This document shows positions 8,190 to 17,393 of a DNA stretch of 22,285 nucleotides, piece after piece; the first letter of the stretch is position 1; every line of letters begins with the position of its first letter. The stretch is from NCBI RefSeq assembly GCF_003028415.1, contig NZ_PYSV01000027.1:1-22285 (forward strand). The letters are read 5' to 3'. Origin of the DNA: Deinococcus arcticus (lineage in GTDB: Bacteria; Deinococcota; Deinococci; Deinococcales; Deinococcaceae). The notes under the pieces are model-generated. The model had not been told where the DNA came from and did not search any database. It saw only the letters and a list, made by a program, of their open reading frames with translations. The translations under genes and the position numbers were made by a program.

Positions 8190-8813
8190 TCACAGCGCGC
8201 CGCGTGCCTGGGCGCCCAGGCACGCCAGCACCTGCCCGGCCGGCAGGGCCCCCTCGCGCAGCACCCGGCCTTCGGGCAGCAGCAGCACGGTACTGGGCAC
8301 GCCCAGGCAGGGCACCCCGCCGTCTGGCAGGACCACGTCGCCCAGGTTCATGGCCAGGGCCACGCCGTGGGTCAGGGCGGGCGGCTGGCGGCTGGGGTTG
8401 CAACTGGTGGTGGCCAGCACCCCGCCGGCGGCCTCCAGCAGCGCCAGGGCCACCGGATGGTCCGGCACGCGGATGCCCACCCGGCCTTCTGGGGCCAGCA
8501 GCGGGGGACAGGCCGCGCTTGCCGGCAGCACCACCGTGAGCGGTCCAGGCCAGAAGGGCACCAGCGCCGCCGAGAGGGCTTCAAAGCCCGCCTCAGGCGC
8601 CGCCAGTGGCTGCGCTGAGGCGGCCGAGGCACACGACACCTGCACCGGTTTGTCGGCCAGGCGGCCCTTGAGGTCATACAGGCGCCGGATGCCGTCCGGG
8701 CGGTCTGGGTGCGCGGCCAGCCCCCAGACCGTTTCGCTGGGGTAGGCCACCACCCCGCCAGCGGCCAGCACCTGCAGGGCGCGCTGCACATCATGGGAAG
8801 AGACTGTGGTCAT
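8190..8813 (-). CDS. Threonylcarbamoyl-AMP synthase (TsaC/Sua5/YrdC family)
   Basis: A 207-residue YrdC-domain protein that makes threonylcarbamoyl-AMP from threonine, bicarbonate and ATP, the first step to t6A37 in ANN-reading tRNAs. Seen: VVAYPSETVWGLAAHPDRPD, YDLKGRLADKPVQV, FWPGPLTVVLPAS, VGIRVPDHPVALALL and ATTSCNPSRQP, the standard order. There is no Sua5 C-terminal domain, so it is the short TsaC type. The frame stays open far upstream only as a shadow of pilC; the start ATG 8813 is where family similarity begins. It is divergent from pilC (78 bases between starts). Confidence 0.92.
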   Translation of the reverse strand: MTTVSSHDVQRALQVLAAGGVVAYPSETVWGLAAHPDRPDGIRRLYDLKGRLADKPVQVSCASAASAQPLAAPEAGFEALSAALVPFWPGPLTVVLPASAACPPLLAPEGRVGIRVPDHPVALALLEAAGGVLATTSCNPSRQPPALTHGVALAMNLGDVVLPDGGVPCLGVPSTVLLLPEGRVLREGALPAGQVLACLGAQARGAL

Positions 8814-8875
8814 AGGAGGTTCAAAGGGAGCTGCAAAGTGTGAACTGGTGTAAGGCGGGCGCAAGACGCGGCCCC

Positions 8876-8881
8876 TATACT
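8876..8881 (+). promoter_or_regulatory. -10 box of pilC
   Basis: TATACT lies 10 nt before the pilC ATG at 8892 with no Shine-Dalgarno between, giving an mRNA with at most a few leader bases. No good -35 is seen. Confidence 0.5.
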
Positions 8882-8891
8882 GCTTGATAAT

Positions 8892-10112
8892 ATGCCCGTC
8901 TTTGAATACCGCGTGCGGGACCGCTCCGGCAAGGTGCTGAAATCCCAGATGGAAGCCGAGACGGCCACCCAGGTTCGTGACGCCCTGCGCGCCAAGAACC
9001 TGATGATTGTCGAGATCAAGGCGCCCAAGAGCGGCCTGAGCGCCGACGTCAAAATTCCTTTTCTGGATAACCGCCCGCCCAGCCTCAAACAGGTAGCGAT
9101 TTTCAGTAAGCAGCTCGCCACCCTGATCAACGCGGGGGTGCCGCTGGTGCAGTCGCTGGCGATCTTGCAAAAGCAGATTGAGCACAAGGGCTTTCAGGGC
9201 GTCGTCAAGGAGATGCGCACCGACGTGGAATCCGGGACGCCTCTGAGTGAGACCCTGGTCAAGCATCCCAAGATCTTCAACCGGCTGTACGTCAACCTTG
9301 TGCGCGCCGGGGAAACCAGCGGCACCCTGGACGCGGTGCTGGAACGAATTGCCGGGTTTCAGGAAAAGGAACTGGCGCTGCGCGGCAAGATCAAGAGTGC
9401 CCTGACGTACCCCGTGGTGGTGCTGGTGTTTGCCATTCTTATTACCTACTTCCTGCTCACCACGATTGTGCCGCAGTTTGCGGGCATTCTGGCGCAGCTG
9501 AATGCGCCGCTGCCGCTGATTACCCGCGTGCTGATGGCAGTCTCGGACTTTCTCAAGAACTCTGGTCTCCTGATCGTGGTGATCGCGGCGGCCATTGCCT
9601 TCGCCTACCGGGCCTATTACAAGACGCCCAAGGGCCGCGTGAACATTGACGAGATCAAGCTGCGCCTGCCCATCATGGGCAACCTGCTGCGCAAAAGTGC
9701 CATCAGTTCGTTTGCCCGCACCTTCGGCCTGCTGATCAGCAGCGGGGTGAACATCATTGAGAGCCTGGAAATTACCAAGGGCACGGCGAATAACGCCATT
9801 GTGGAAGAGAGCATCGAGAATGCCAAGAATGTGGTGATGGTCGGCGAGCAGATGAGCTCCAGCCTCGCCACCAGCAAGGTGTTTCCGCCCATGGTGGTCA
9901 GCATGATCAGCATTGGTGAAGAGACCGGCTCCCTGGACGACATGCTGGTGAAAGTGGGCGACTTCTACGACCGTGAAGTGGATGAGGCCGTAGACAGCAT
10001 GACGGCCGCGATCGAACCGCTGATGATCGTCTTCCTGGGCGGTATCGTGGGGGTCATCGTGGCCGGGATGTTCCTGCCCATGTTCAGCATCATTGGTCAG
10101 CTCAGCCAGTAA
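8892..10112 (+). CDS. pilC: Type IV pilus / type II secretion inner-membrane platform protein
   Basis: A 406-residue PilC/GspF-family protein. It forms the membrane platform on which the assembly ATPases act during pilus extension, and so serves DNA uptake or twitching. Two T2SSF domains are visible: the first with FSKQLATLINAGVPLVQSL (71-89) and GETSGTLDAVLERIA (140-154), the second with FARTFGLLISSGVNIIESLE (274-293) and GEETGSLDDMLVKVGDFYD (342-360). Membrane segments are near 174-194, 225-240 and 375-397. It is complete and standard in length. It stands alone: a bidirectional terminator follows and no pilB or pilT is adjacent. Confidence 0.93.
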   Translation: MPVFEYRVRDRSGKVLKSQMEAETATQVRDALRAKNLMIVEIKAPKSGLSADVKIPFLDNRPPSLKQVAIFSKQLATLINAGVPLVQSLAILQKQIEHKGFQGVVKEMRTDVESGTPLSETLVKHPKIFNRLYVNLVRAGETSGTLDAVLERIAGFQEKELALRGKIKSALTYPVVVLVFAILITYFLLTTIVPQFAGILAQLNAPLPLITRVLMAVSDFLKNSGLLIVVIAAAIAFAYRAYYKTPKGRVNIDEIKLRLPIMGNLLRKSAISSFARTFGLLISSGVNIIESLEITKGTANNAIVEESIENAKNVVMVGEQMSSSLATSKVFPPMVVSMISIGEETGSLDDMLVKVGDFYDREVDEAVDSMTAAIEPLMIVFLGGIVGVIVAGMFLPMFSIIGQLSQ

Positions 10113-10124
10113 GCGGAAGGCAAC

Positions 10125-10155
10125 GAAAAAGAGCTCCCCAATGGAGCTCTTTTTC
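10125..10155. terminator. Bidirectional terminator after pilC
   Basis: A perfect 13-bp stem (10125-10137 with 10143-10155) with a CCAAT loop. It has A5 at the left foot and T5 at the right, so it works on both strands and ends pilC and the facing RHH gene. Confidence 0.9.
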
Positions 10156-10207
10156 ATCGTCGCGCGGTTGAAGTCTGGAAGGAGCGGGGGCTGGTGACCC
10201 TGCGGGC

Positions 10208-10435
10208 TTACGCCTCTTCTTCGCCCACTTCCTCAGTCTCCAGAATGGCGCGGTACTCTTCCAGATGTTCGCCCTCGCCCAGTTCACGGGCAATTTTTTC
10301 GATGGCCAGACGCACCACTTCGCTTTTGCTGATGAGCCGCTCGGGACTGGACAGTTCATAGGCTGTGCGGGTCAGCAGGGCGTCCTGCTCATCGCTGATC
10401 ACCACCTGCAGCCGTTTGCGTTCCTTCTTGGGCAT
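10208..10435 (-). CDS. Ribbon-helix-helix DNA-binding protein, 75 residues
   Basis: A small protein beginning MPKKERKRLQVVISDEQDAL. It has a short beta strand (RLQVVIS) followed by two helices, with SKSEVVRLAIEKIARE as the second, which matches the CopG/Arc fold that binds DNA as a dimer. The acidic tail is unlike the core. ATG 10435 is preferred over upstream starts because AGGAG lies just before it. Upstream are two adjacent palindromes that overlap its probable promoter, which suggests autoregulation. No toxin gene adjoins it, so it is not an evident antitoxin. Confidence 0.8.
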   Translation of the reverse strand: MPKKERKRLQVVISDEQDALLTRTAYELSSPERLISKSEVVRLAIEKIARELGEGEHLEEYRAILETEEVGEEEA

Positions 10436-10505
10436 GCCTCTCCTGAACACGGAGCCGCGCCGAAAACCAGCGAGCACGAATGACTGGGGCGGGGCCGTGC
10501 GCGCA

Positions 10506-10533
10506 GCCTAGCACGCACCCTGAGGCGCCTCAA
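10506..10533 (-). promoter_or_regulatory. Likely promoter of the RHH gene
   Basis: On the minus strand TTGAGG (10533-10528) and TAGGCT (10511-10506) are 16 bases apart. The -35 box and part of the spacer overlap the first palindrome (10521-10532), so a protein bound there would block polymerase. Confidence 0.4.
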
Positions 10534-10550
10534 CATGAGACTCAGTCTCA
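10521..10550. promoter_or_regulatory. Two adjacent TGAG/CTCA palindromes, probable operator
   Basis: TGAGGCGCCTCA (10521-10532) is a perfect 12-bp palindrome. Three bases later, TGAGACTCAGTCTCA (10536-10550) is a 15-bp perfect inverted repeat with 7-base arms and one central base. Both end in TGAG/CTCA. They lie between the divergent RHH gene and murA, 86 bases from the RHH start. Confidence 0.6.
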
Positions 10551-10606
10551 GCCGGGGCTGATGGTTCACCTCATCCGCTCTGAAGGCTCACACGCTATGG
10601 TCAGCG

Positions 10607-10636
10607 TAGACACATCTTGAGCGTGATGTGTAACAT
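10607..10636 (+). promoter_or_regulatory. Possible murA promoter
   Basis: TAGACA (10607-10612) and TAACAT (10631-10636) are 18 bases apart. The resulting leader of about 66 bases ends with AAGGA 10 bases before the murA ATG, so murA would be an ordinary leadered mRNA. Confidence 0.4.
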
Positions 10637-10708
10637 GCACCTGTACCGCGCTCTCGATTTCTCTGGCGCACCCCAGCGGCGCGACCCCTCACCAAGGATG
10701 ACTCACCC

Positions 10709-11986
<1,278 letters not shown>

Positions 11987-12016
11987 TACGGGCCTCAGCA
12001 ACAATCAGCCACTCAG

Positions 12017-12045
12017 GCGGGCCGGAGAACACTCTTCCGGCCCGC
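12017..12045. terminator. GC-rich hairpin after murA
   Basis: A perfect 10-bp stem (12017-12026 with 12036-12045) with a 9-base loop, 30 bases past the murA stop. No T run follows, so it may be a Rho-type stabiliser rather than an intrinsic terminator. The rest of 12046-12268 holds nothing I recognise. Confidence 0.5.
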
Positions 12046-12642
12046 GCGACTGTGCGCCAGGGGCAGCCAGGTTCAGAGGGCTGAGCGGAAACGAGGCGAG
12101 ATGGGCCTGGCCCCCTGCCACTCTGGACGCCACCGGTTGAGGCCCCGGAGGCTGGGTCCGGGTGTCGCAGGTTCATCGGGAAAGGGCTGCCCAGCTTCTT
12201 GTTTGCCCTGCCCAGCTGTGCGGCGCCCCTCCGGTCGGGGAAGAGGAGGCTGAACGAGGGGGGGGTGCCTAGACTAGAGGCTCCACTTCCGGGTCCTCCG
12301 GCTCTGAAATCACGCAGTCGCGGCCCTGGGCCTTGCCCTGGTATAGCAGCAGGTCGGCGCGGCGCAGGGCGGCCGGCAGGTGGCCATCGGTGCACCCCAC
12401 CACCCCGGCAGTCAAGGTGACGGGCGGCAACCCGGCGGCGGGCAGGGCCGCCCGCAGAGCGCTCAGGTCCTGGCAGGCCACGGTGGCGGAGCGGCCCGGG
12501 AACAGCAGCATGAATTCCTCGCCCCCCACCCGGGCGGCGAAAGTGCCGGGCAGGGCTGCGTGCAGACACCCGGCAAAGTGGCGCAGCACCTCGTCGCCCA
12601 CCTCATGCCCGAAGGCGTCGTTGATCCGCTTGAAGTGGTCTA

Positions 12643-12786
12643 AGGACGTTGCCCCTCATGGTGCGACTGTTCAGGAGAGCACCGAACAGTCTCCACGCCC
12701 GGTGCAACGTCCTTTTTTCGAGACTCGCGCTGCGGCGCAGCTGTTCCAGCCCGCTCGGTTGATCGGGGGCTTGGCAGCGAACGACT
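12643..12786 (+). repeat. Small structured repeat element, copy 1
   Basis: A 144-base unit flanked by TA on both sides. The first 72 bases fold as a long hairpin: outer stem 12642-12652 with 12704-12714 (11 bp), inner stem 12665-12672 with 12684-12691 (8 bp) with an 11-base loop, then six T at 12713-12718. A tail with CTGTTCCAGCCCGCTCGGTT follows. The terminator-like end faces plus. Confidence 0.8.
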
Positions 12787-12788
12787 TA

Positions 12789-12911
12789 AGTACGTTGCCC
12801 CTCATGGTGCGACTGTTCAGGAGAGCACCGAACAGTCTCCACGCCCGGTGCAACGTACTTTTTTCGATACTCGCTCCGCTCGGTTGATCTAAAGATCAAC
12901 AGCGAGCTACT
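12789..12911 (+). repeat. Small structured repeat element, copy 2
   Basis: A 123-base unit in tandem with copy 1, separated by TA (12787-12788), and followed by TA (12912-12913). Its first 76 bases differ from copy 1 at only two positions, T12791 and A12857. These pair with each other in the outer stem, where copy 1 has G12645 and C12711. The tail is shorter and contains GTTGATCT-AA-AGATCAAC (12883-12900). Confidence 0.8.
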
Positions 12912-14103
12912 TAGATCTGCCACCGCCACAGCGCCGGGTTGCCCCCGCAGCAGCTCGGCGCCGGCGGTGAGCAGGTGGCGGCGATTGAACAGGTCGGTCA
13001 GTTCGTCCATCTGTAGAAGCCGTGTGAGTTCGGCGGCGCGGGCTTCCTCGGCCTCGGCCTGCAGGCGCAGCAGGGCGGTGCGGTGCGTGACTTCCAGCGC
13101 CTGCACGCGCCGCTCGTGTTCTTCCCCACGCAGTTGCTTGAAGGCAGTGGTGTGGGCCTGAAGGTGATGGAGCGCCAGCTGCAGTTGGCCCAGGTGGTCA
13201 TGCAGCCCGGCCAGCAGGCCGTGTCCCTGCATGGCCAGCACCTCGAACCCCTGGGCCTGCGCTGCCCGGGTAAAGGCAGCAACCAGCAGGCAGGCTTCAT
13301 GGGGCCGCGCCTGGGCCAGCAGCAGCCGGGCCAGCGGCTCAACGGCCTCCCACAGCGGCCGGTCGGCGTTGAGCTGCTGTTCCCTGAGGGCGGCGCGCAG
13401 CAGCACCTCGGCGCGTGCCGGGTCGTGGGGCACCTCCAGGGCGCCCTGCTGGGCCAGGGCAAAGGTCTGCACAGTGCCCAGCCCGTGCCGGTCGGCCAGC
13501 GTGAGCGCGCCCTGCAGCGCGGCGCGGGCGGCAGCCACCTGCCCGGCCAGCAGCAGGGCGGTGGCCAGATTCAGCTGCGTGTACGCCCCGCCCTCCACCA
13601 GTCCAATTGCCCGGAACAGCCGCAGGGCCTGTTGCAGGGACTGCACGCCCCTCAGATTGCCCCGTTCGTTGTGCAGCACCCCCAGGTCGTGCAGGGCGCA
13701 GGCTTCCAGTTCACGGTCCTGCACCTGACGACTCAGGGCCAGCTGCACGTGGCTCAGGGTCATGGCCTGGGCCACCTCGCCCAGTTCTGCCAGCACCCCC
13801 ACAGTGACATTCAGGCCCCGGCCGTACTACACCCAGGGCGAGAGATCCGGGCCCACCCAGTCCAGTGCGCGCCGGGCCTCGCCAAGCTGCCCGCCGCGCC
13901 ACGCCACGTAGGCCAGCACCACCGCAGCGGCCCGCCCCACCTGGGGGTCCGGGTTCGCCTGCACGCTGCACCAGTGCTGCGCCGCCTGGGCCACCCGGGC
14001 GGCGCCGCGCGCTGCCGTTCCCGGCCCTGCCAGACGGCATCCAGCTGCGCCAGCCACTGGGCAGCGCCGGACGGAAGCGGGCCGGGCAGGCTCATGCTCT
14101 CTG

Positions 14104-14109
14104 ATCATA
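14104..14109 (-). promoter_or_regulatory. -10 box of the broken GGDEF gene
   Basis: TATGAT on the minus strand, 8 nt before ATG 14095; the promoter survives although the gene is broken. Confidence 0.45.
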
Positions 14110-14160
14110 GGTTTATGGGCCGCGCCGCACGAGCCCCCGGGCCAGAGGCTGGCCGCCGCC

Positions 14161-14619
14161 TCAGGCGCTGATGCCCTTGCTGCCGTGCAGGGTGCGCTCT
14201 ACTGCCTGGGTGACTTCCTGCTCGAAGCGGCGCAGATGCTCGCGCAGGCGGTCCAGCTCGGCCGCGCCCAGGTCAGGCAGCCACAGCACGCTGCGGCCCA
14301 GCACGGCGAAGGTCAGCGGCTCGCCCTCGTCGGGCTCCTCGCTTTCCTCCACGGGGTCCAGATTCAGTGCGCCGTAATCCAGCCCCTGGTTCATGAGGTT
14401 CATGCCCATGAGAATGTCACTCAGGCTGTCTTCCTCGACATACAGGTCCAGATCGAGGTGCAGCCGGACAATCACGCCGCCCTGCGGATCGACTTCGGCA
14501 AACAGGGCCACCCGGGTCTCGCCGTCCTGGATCAGCGCGCCGTCCTCGACCGCTTCGACGGTCAGACCACTTTGTTGCAGCGCCGCCATGATGCGCCGCA
14601 ATTCCGTTGAAGCTGTCAT
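14161..14619 (-). CDS. YbjN-like protein, possibly the DR1245 family
   Basis: A 152-residue protein with the YbjN / type III chaperone-like layout: N-terminal helix (LRRIMAALQQSGL), beta strands with ETRVALFAEVDPQGG and IVRLHLDLDLYVEED, a helix with DILMGMNLMNQGLDYGALNL, and a C-terminal helix LDRLREHLRRFEQEV. This recalls D. radiodurans DR1245, described as a partner of the DNA-repair protein DdrB; that link is from memory and would need an alignment. Start ATG 14619 has TATACT 7 nt upstream and no Shine-Dalgarno. The longer reading to 14652 is not supported. Confidence 0.8.
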   Translation of the reverse strand: MTASTELRRIMAALQQSGLTVEAVEDGALIQDGETRVALFAEVDPQGGVIVRLHLDLDLYVEEDSLSDILMGMNLMNQGLDYGALNLDPVEESEEPDEGEPLTFAVLGRSVLWLPDLGAAELDRLREHLRRFEQEVTQAVERTLHGSKGISA

Positions 14620-14626
14620 GCGCCGG

Positions 14627-14632
14627 AGTATA
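14627..14632 (-). promoter_or_regulatory. -10 box of the YbjN-like gene
   Basis: TATACT on the minus strand, 7 nt before ATG 14619; likely leaderless. Confidence 0.5.
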
Positions 14633-14672
14633 GAGCGCGTGCCCGGGCGCACCCAGTGAGCGCCGCCGCTGT

Positions 14673-15662
14673 TCAGGCGTGGTACACCCAGGCGCCGGCC
14701 TCTTCCTGCCAGGTGCGGTACAGCCCCCCCAGCAGGCGCAGGTGTTCCAGGTGCGCCAGGGTCTCGGCCAGGGCGAAGCGCCGCCCGCTGATGTTCAGGT
14801 CGCGCGGAAACATGGCCAGCGACAGGGCGTAGGCCGTACCCGGCGCCTGGGCGGCCTGGGCCCCCAGAAAGTCCAGCCGTTCGTGGTGGTGCGCGCGCAG
14901 TTCGCGGGCACGGGCCTGCACGCCGGTCATGACGGGGCCGTGGTGACCCACCACCGCGCGCGCCGGGTTCAGGGCTTCAAGCTTGCCCAGGGTCTGTAGG
15001 TAGTCGCCCAGTGGATCGGGGCGGGTGTAGGCGTACAGGCCCACATTCGGGCTGATGCGCGGCAGAATCGCGTCTCCGGCGATCAGGGTGCCCTGCGCCT
15101 CGTTCCACAGGCCCAGGTGCCCGTCGGCGTGGCCGGGCAGCCACAGCACCTCCCACGGCTCACCCGAGAGCGCCACCTCCTGGCCCTCGCGCAGCGGAAA
15201 CACGCGGCTGGCGGGATGTACGCGCTGACGGCTGCGGCGGCTCTCGGCCTCCAGGCTCAACAGTGAGGCCGGGGGCAGGCCGTGGTCGCGCAGATGCTTG
15301 ACGTGGCCGGGCAGCCACTCTTCCCACAGGTGCCAGTACCGCTCGCCGCGCCCGATTTCCACGTCCAGCAGGTACACAGACGCGCCGCTGCGTTCCTCCA
15401 CCAGACCAGCCAGGCCGTAGTGGTCCGGGTGGTGGTGCGTGATGATCACGCGGTCAATATCCGGCCAGTGCAGGCCCAGCGCCGCCAGCCCGTCTTCCAG
15501 GGCGGCGTGGGCCTCGGGGGTGTCCAGCGCCGTGTCAATCATGGTGACGGGGCCCCCGGCAGGCACGTCCAGCAGCACGGTCACGGCGCCCATGGGATAG
15601 GGAATCGGCACCTGCAGGGCGTACAGGTTGCCCAGCAGATGTGTGGGGGCAGGCGCAGTCAT
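14673..15662 (-). CDS. MBL-fold metallo-hydrolase
   Basis: A 329-residue metallo-beta-lactamase fold protein. The motif HHHPDH (residues 76-81) within RVIITHHHPDHYGLAG supplies metal ligands. A second ligand region is LWLPGHADGHLGLW, a third is TLIAGDAILP, and VVGHHGPVMTG supplies the late His. The layout fits glyoxalase-II-like or lactonase-like hydrolases with a C-terminal helical domain; the substrate is unknown. There is no signal peptide. TACCCT lies 7 nt before the ATG. It starts 10 bases past the 14652 limit of the YbjN frame and is likely independent. Confidence 0.88.
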   Translation of the reverse strand: MTAPAPTHLLGNLYALQVPIPYPMGAVTVLLDVPAGGPVTMIDTALDTPEAHAALEDGLAALGLHWPDIDRVIITHHHPDHYGLAGLVEERSGASVYLLDVEIGRGERYWHLWEEWLPGHVKHLRDHGLPPASLLSLEAESRRSRQRVHPASRVFPLREGQEVALSGEPWEVLWLPGHADGHLGLWNEAQGTLIAGDAILPRISPNVGLYAYTRPDPLGDYLQTLGKLEALNPARAVVGHHGPVMTGVQARARELRAHHHERLDFLGAQAAQAPGTAYALSLAMFPRDLNISGRRFALAETLAHLEHLRLLGGLYRTWQEEAGAWVYHA

Positions 15663-15669
15663 GCCGGGC

Positions 15670-15675
15670 AGGGTA
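15670..15675 (-). promoter_or_regulatory. -10 box of the MBL gene
   Basis: TACCCT on the minus strand, 7 nt before ATG 15662; likely leaderless. Confidence 0.5.
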
Positions 15676-15709
15676 GCACCTGCGTGCCCCGGGGCCGGGT
15701 GCAGCGCCC

Positions 15710-16636
15710 TCAGCGCACGTTGCAGCGGAACGTGCTGCCGGCCAGCGTGCAGTCAATGCGGCTGAGCAGGTCGGTGTTCACGCGCACCAGCAGCGTCTGG
15801 GGGGCCAGGGACCGGTCGCGCGGCACCACATTCAGACTGACCACGCCGGAGCGCACCGGGAGTTCCAGCGGTTGCCCGGGCAGCGCGGCCCCCAGCAGGC
15901 GCCGGTCGGCCAGCACATCGGCGGCCACCGGGCTTTCCACGCGCAGGGTGCCGGTCAGGAGGCGCAGGGTCAGCGTCAGGTCACTCACGCGGTCGCCGGC
16001 AATGTTCACCCGCGCCGAGGCCGGGCGGTAGCCCTCACGGGTGGCGGTCACCTCCACCTGCCCCGGAGGCAGGTCGCGCAGTTCCACAGGGGCCAGCCCG
16101 GCGGGGCGGCCGTTCACGCGCACCTGCGCGCCGGGCACCGTGGTCCCCACCCGCAGGGTGCCCAGCCGCTCGGCGCGGTACACCGTGGTGGCCACGGTGT
16201 AGGCGGTGCGGGGCGCGCCCTGGGTGGCGCGCTGCACCGCTGCGCTCAGTTCACCCACGCTGCGCGCGCCAGCCGCGCTGCTCAGATCCAGCGGCACCAG
16301 GCTGGCCACGGTGAACACCTGGGTAAAGCCCTCGGTGGCGGGCAGGGGCAGCTGGGCCGTCTGACCCGCCACGGTGCGAATGGTTTCGCCCACCCGCGCG
16401 CCCCCACCCGGCGGCAGGACGATGGCCGTGACCAGGGCCGCCGGGTCGGTGCGCACGTTCAGGGCGCCGGGGCCCGGAAAGCGGTACAGCTCGCCCTCGC
16501 CAGTCAGCGGCTGTGCCGGGGCGGCGGCGGGCGCTGCCGACAGGCGCACGGCCGAATCCGGGTTGGCGCGCAGCGGCGCGGGCACGCAACCCGCCAATAA
16601 GGCAGACAGAAGGAGAGGGGCCACAACCCGTTTCAT
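15710..16636 (-). CDS. PEGA-domain lipoprotein (DUF4384-like N-terminus)
   Basis: A 308-residue protein with a lipoprotein signal: hydrophobic residues 7-15 and lipobox LLAGC with Cys17. An N-terminal domain (about 45-155) contains GELYRFPGPGALNVRTDPA, like DUF4384. A PEGA domain (about 159-215) contains VRVNGRPAGLAPVELRDLPPGQ and ATREGYRPA, and a second, weaker PEGA-like repeat is at 229-280. Two cysteines close to the end (296, 305) may form a disulfide. It is likely anchored to the envelope. TACCCT sits 6 nt before the ATG. Confidence 0.85.
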   Translation of the reverse strand: MKRVVAPLLLSALLAGCVPAPLRANPDSAVRLSAAPAAAPAQPLTGEGELYRFPGPGALNVRTDPAALVTAIVLPPGGGARVGETIRTVAGQTAQLPLPATEGFTQVFTVASLVPLDLSSAAGARSVGELSAAVQRATQGAPRTAYTVATTVYRAERLGTLRVGTTVPGAQVRVNGRPAGLAPVELRDLPPGQVEVTATREGYRPASARVNIAGDRVSDLTLTLRLLTGTLRVESPVAADVLADRRLLGAALPGQPLELPVRSGVVSLNVVPRDRSLAPQTLLVRVNTDLLSRIDCTLAGSTFRCNVR

Positions 16637-16642
16637 GGTTCC

Positions 16643-16648
16643 AGGGTA
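16643..16648 (-). promoter_or_regulatory. -10 box of the PEGA lipoprotein
   Basis: TACCCT on the minus strand, 6 nt before ATG 16636; likely leaderless. Confidence 0.5.
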
Positions 16649-16780
16649 GAGCAGCTCCTGGCCCCGGCAGATGCAGCGTGGCTGACGCGGCCTTTAGCCA
16701 GCCGGGGGGCGCAGCGCGCGTGGCGGCGCGCCACAGCACAAAAGCCCGCGCCGAAGCGCGGGCCCTGGAGGCAAGGAAAC

Positions 16781-17296
<516 letters not shown>

Positions 17297-17306
17297 AACA
17301 GTTCGC

Positions 17307-17312
17307 ATCTTA
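17307..17312 (-). promoter_or_regulatory. -10 box of the secreted TPR-like protein
   Basis: TAAGAT on the minus strand, 10 nt before ATG 17296, the same spacing as at pilC. Confidence 0.4.
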
Positions 17313-17393
17313 GGCCGTACCCTGGGCAGCGTCCATATGCCGTCCCACGCCATTGCCTGTCCGTAAAGGCTCTGTAAAGGAGTGCACGTTTAG

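Larger units (their letters stand above)
12269..14095 (-). pseudogene. TPR-GGDEF diguanylate cyclase, broken by three lesions
   Basis: Once repaired, this would be a cytosolic protein with tetratricopeptide-like helices (LARLLLAQ, ALHHLQAH), a coiled coil rich in Glu/Ala/Arg, and a GGDEF domain. The domain starts DELTDLFNRRHLL and, after the insertion, continues DHFKRINDAFGHEVGDEVLRH and RVGGEEFMLLFPG, so GGEEF and the metal-binding residues remain. Lesions: a frameshift near 14012 in a GC-rich repeat, TAG at 13829-13827 inside SPWV-stop-YGRGLNV in the same frame, and a 271-base insertion at 12641-12911. Removing the insertion restores ADLDHFKR exactly. TATGAT lies 8 nt before ATG 14095. No c-di-GMP synthesis is expected. 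Confidence 0.88.

Noticed and set aside
8814..10157. Minus-strand frame that would extend the TsaC gene by hundreds of residues
   Set aside because: It is the shadow of pilC; TsaC similarity begins at ATG 8813.
12333..12887. 184-residue plus-strand frame over the GGDEF end and repeat element
   Set aside because: It translates the two repeat copies twice (MVRLFRRAPNS) and lacks a start signal; it is a by-product of the repeats.
12643..12911. Self-splicing intron interpretation of the insertion
   Set aside because: The insertion is only 269 bases plus TA, is a tandem of two units, and has no group I or II core motifs that I can see; TA flanks fit a transposed element better.
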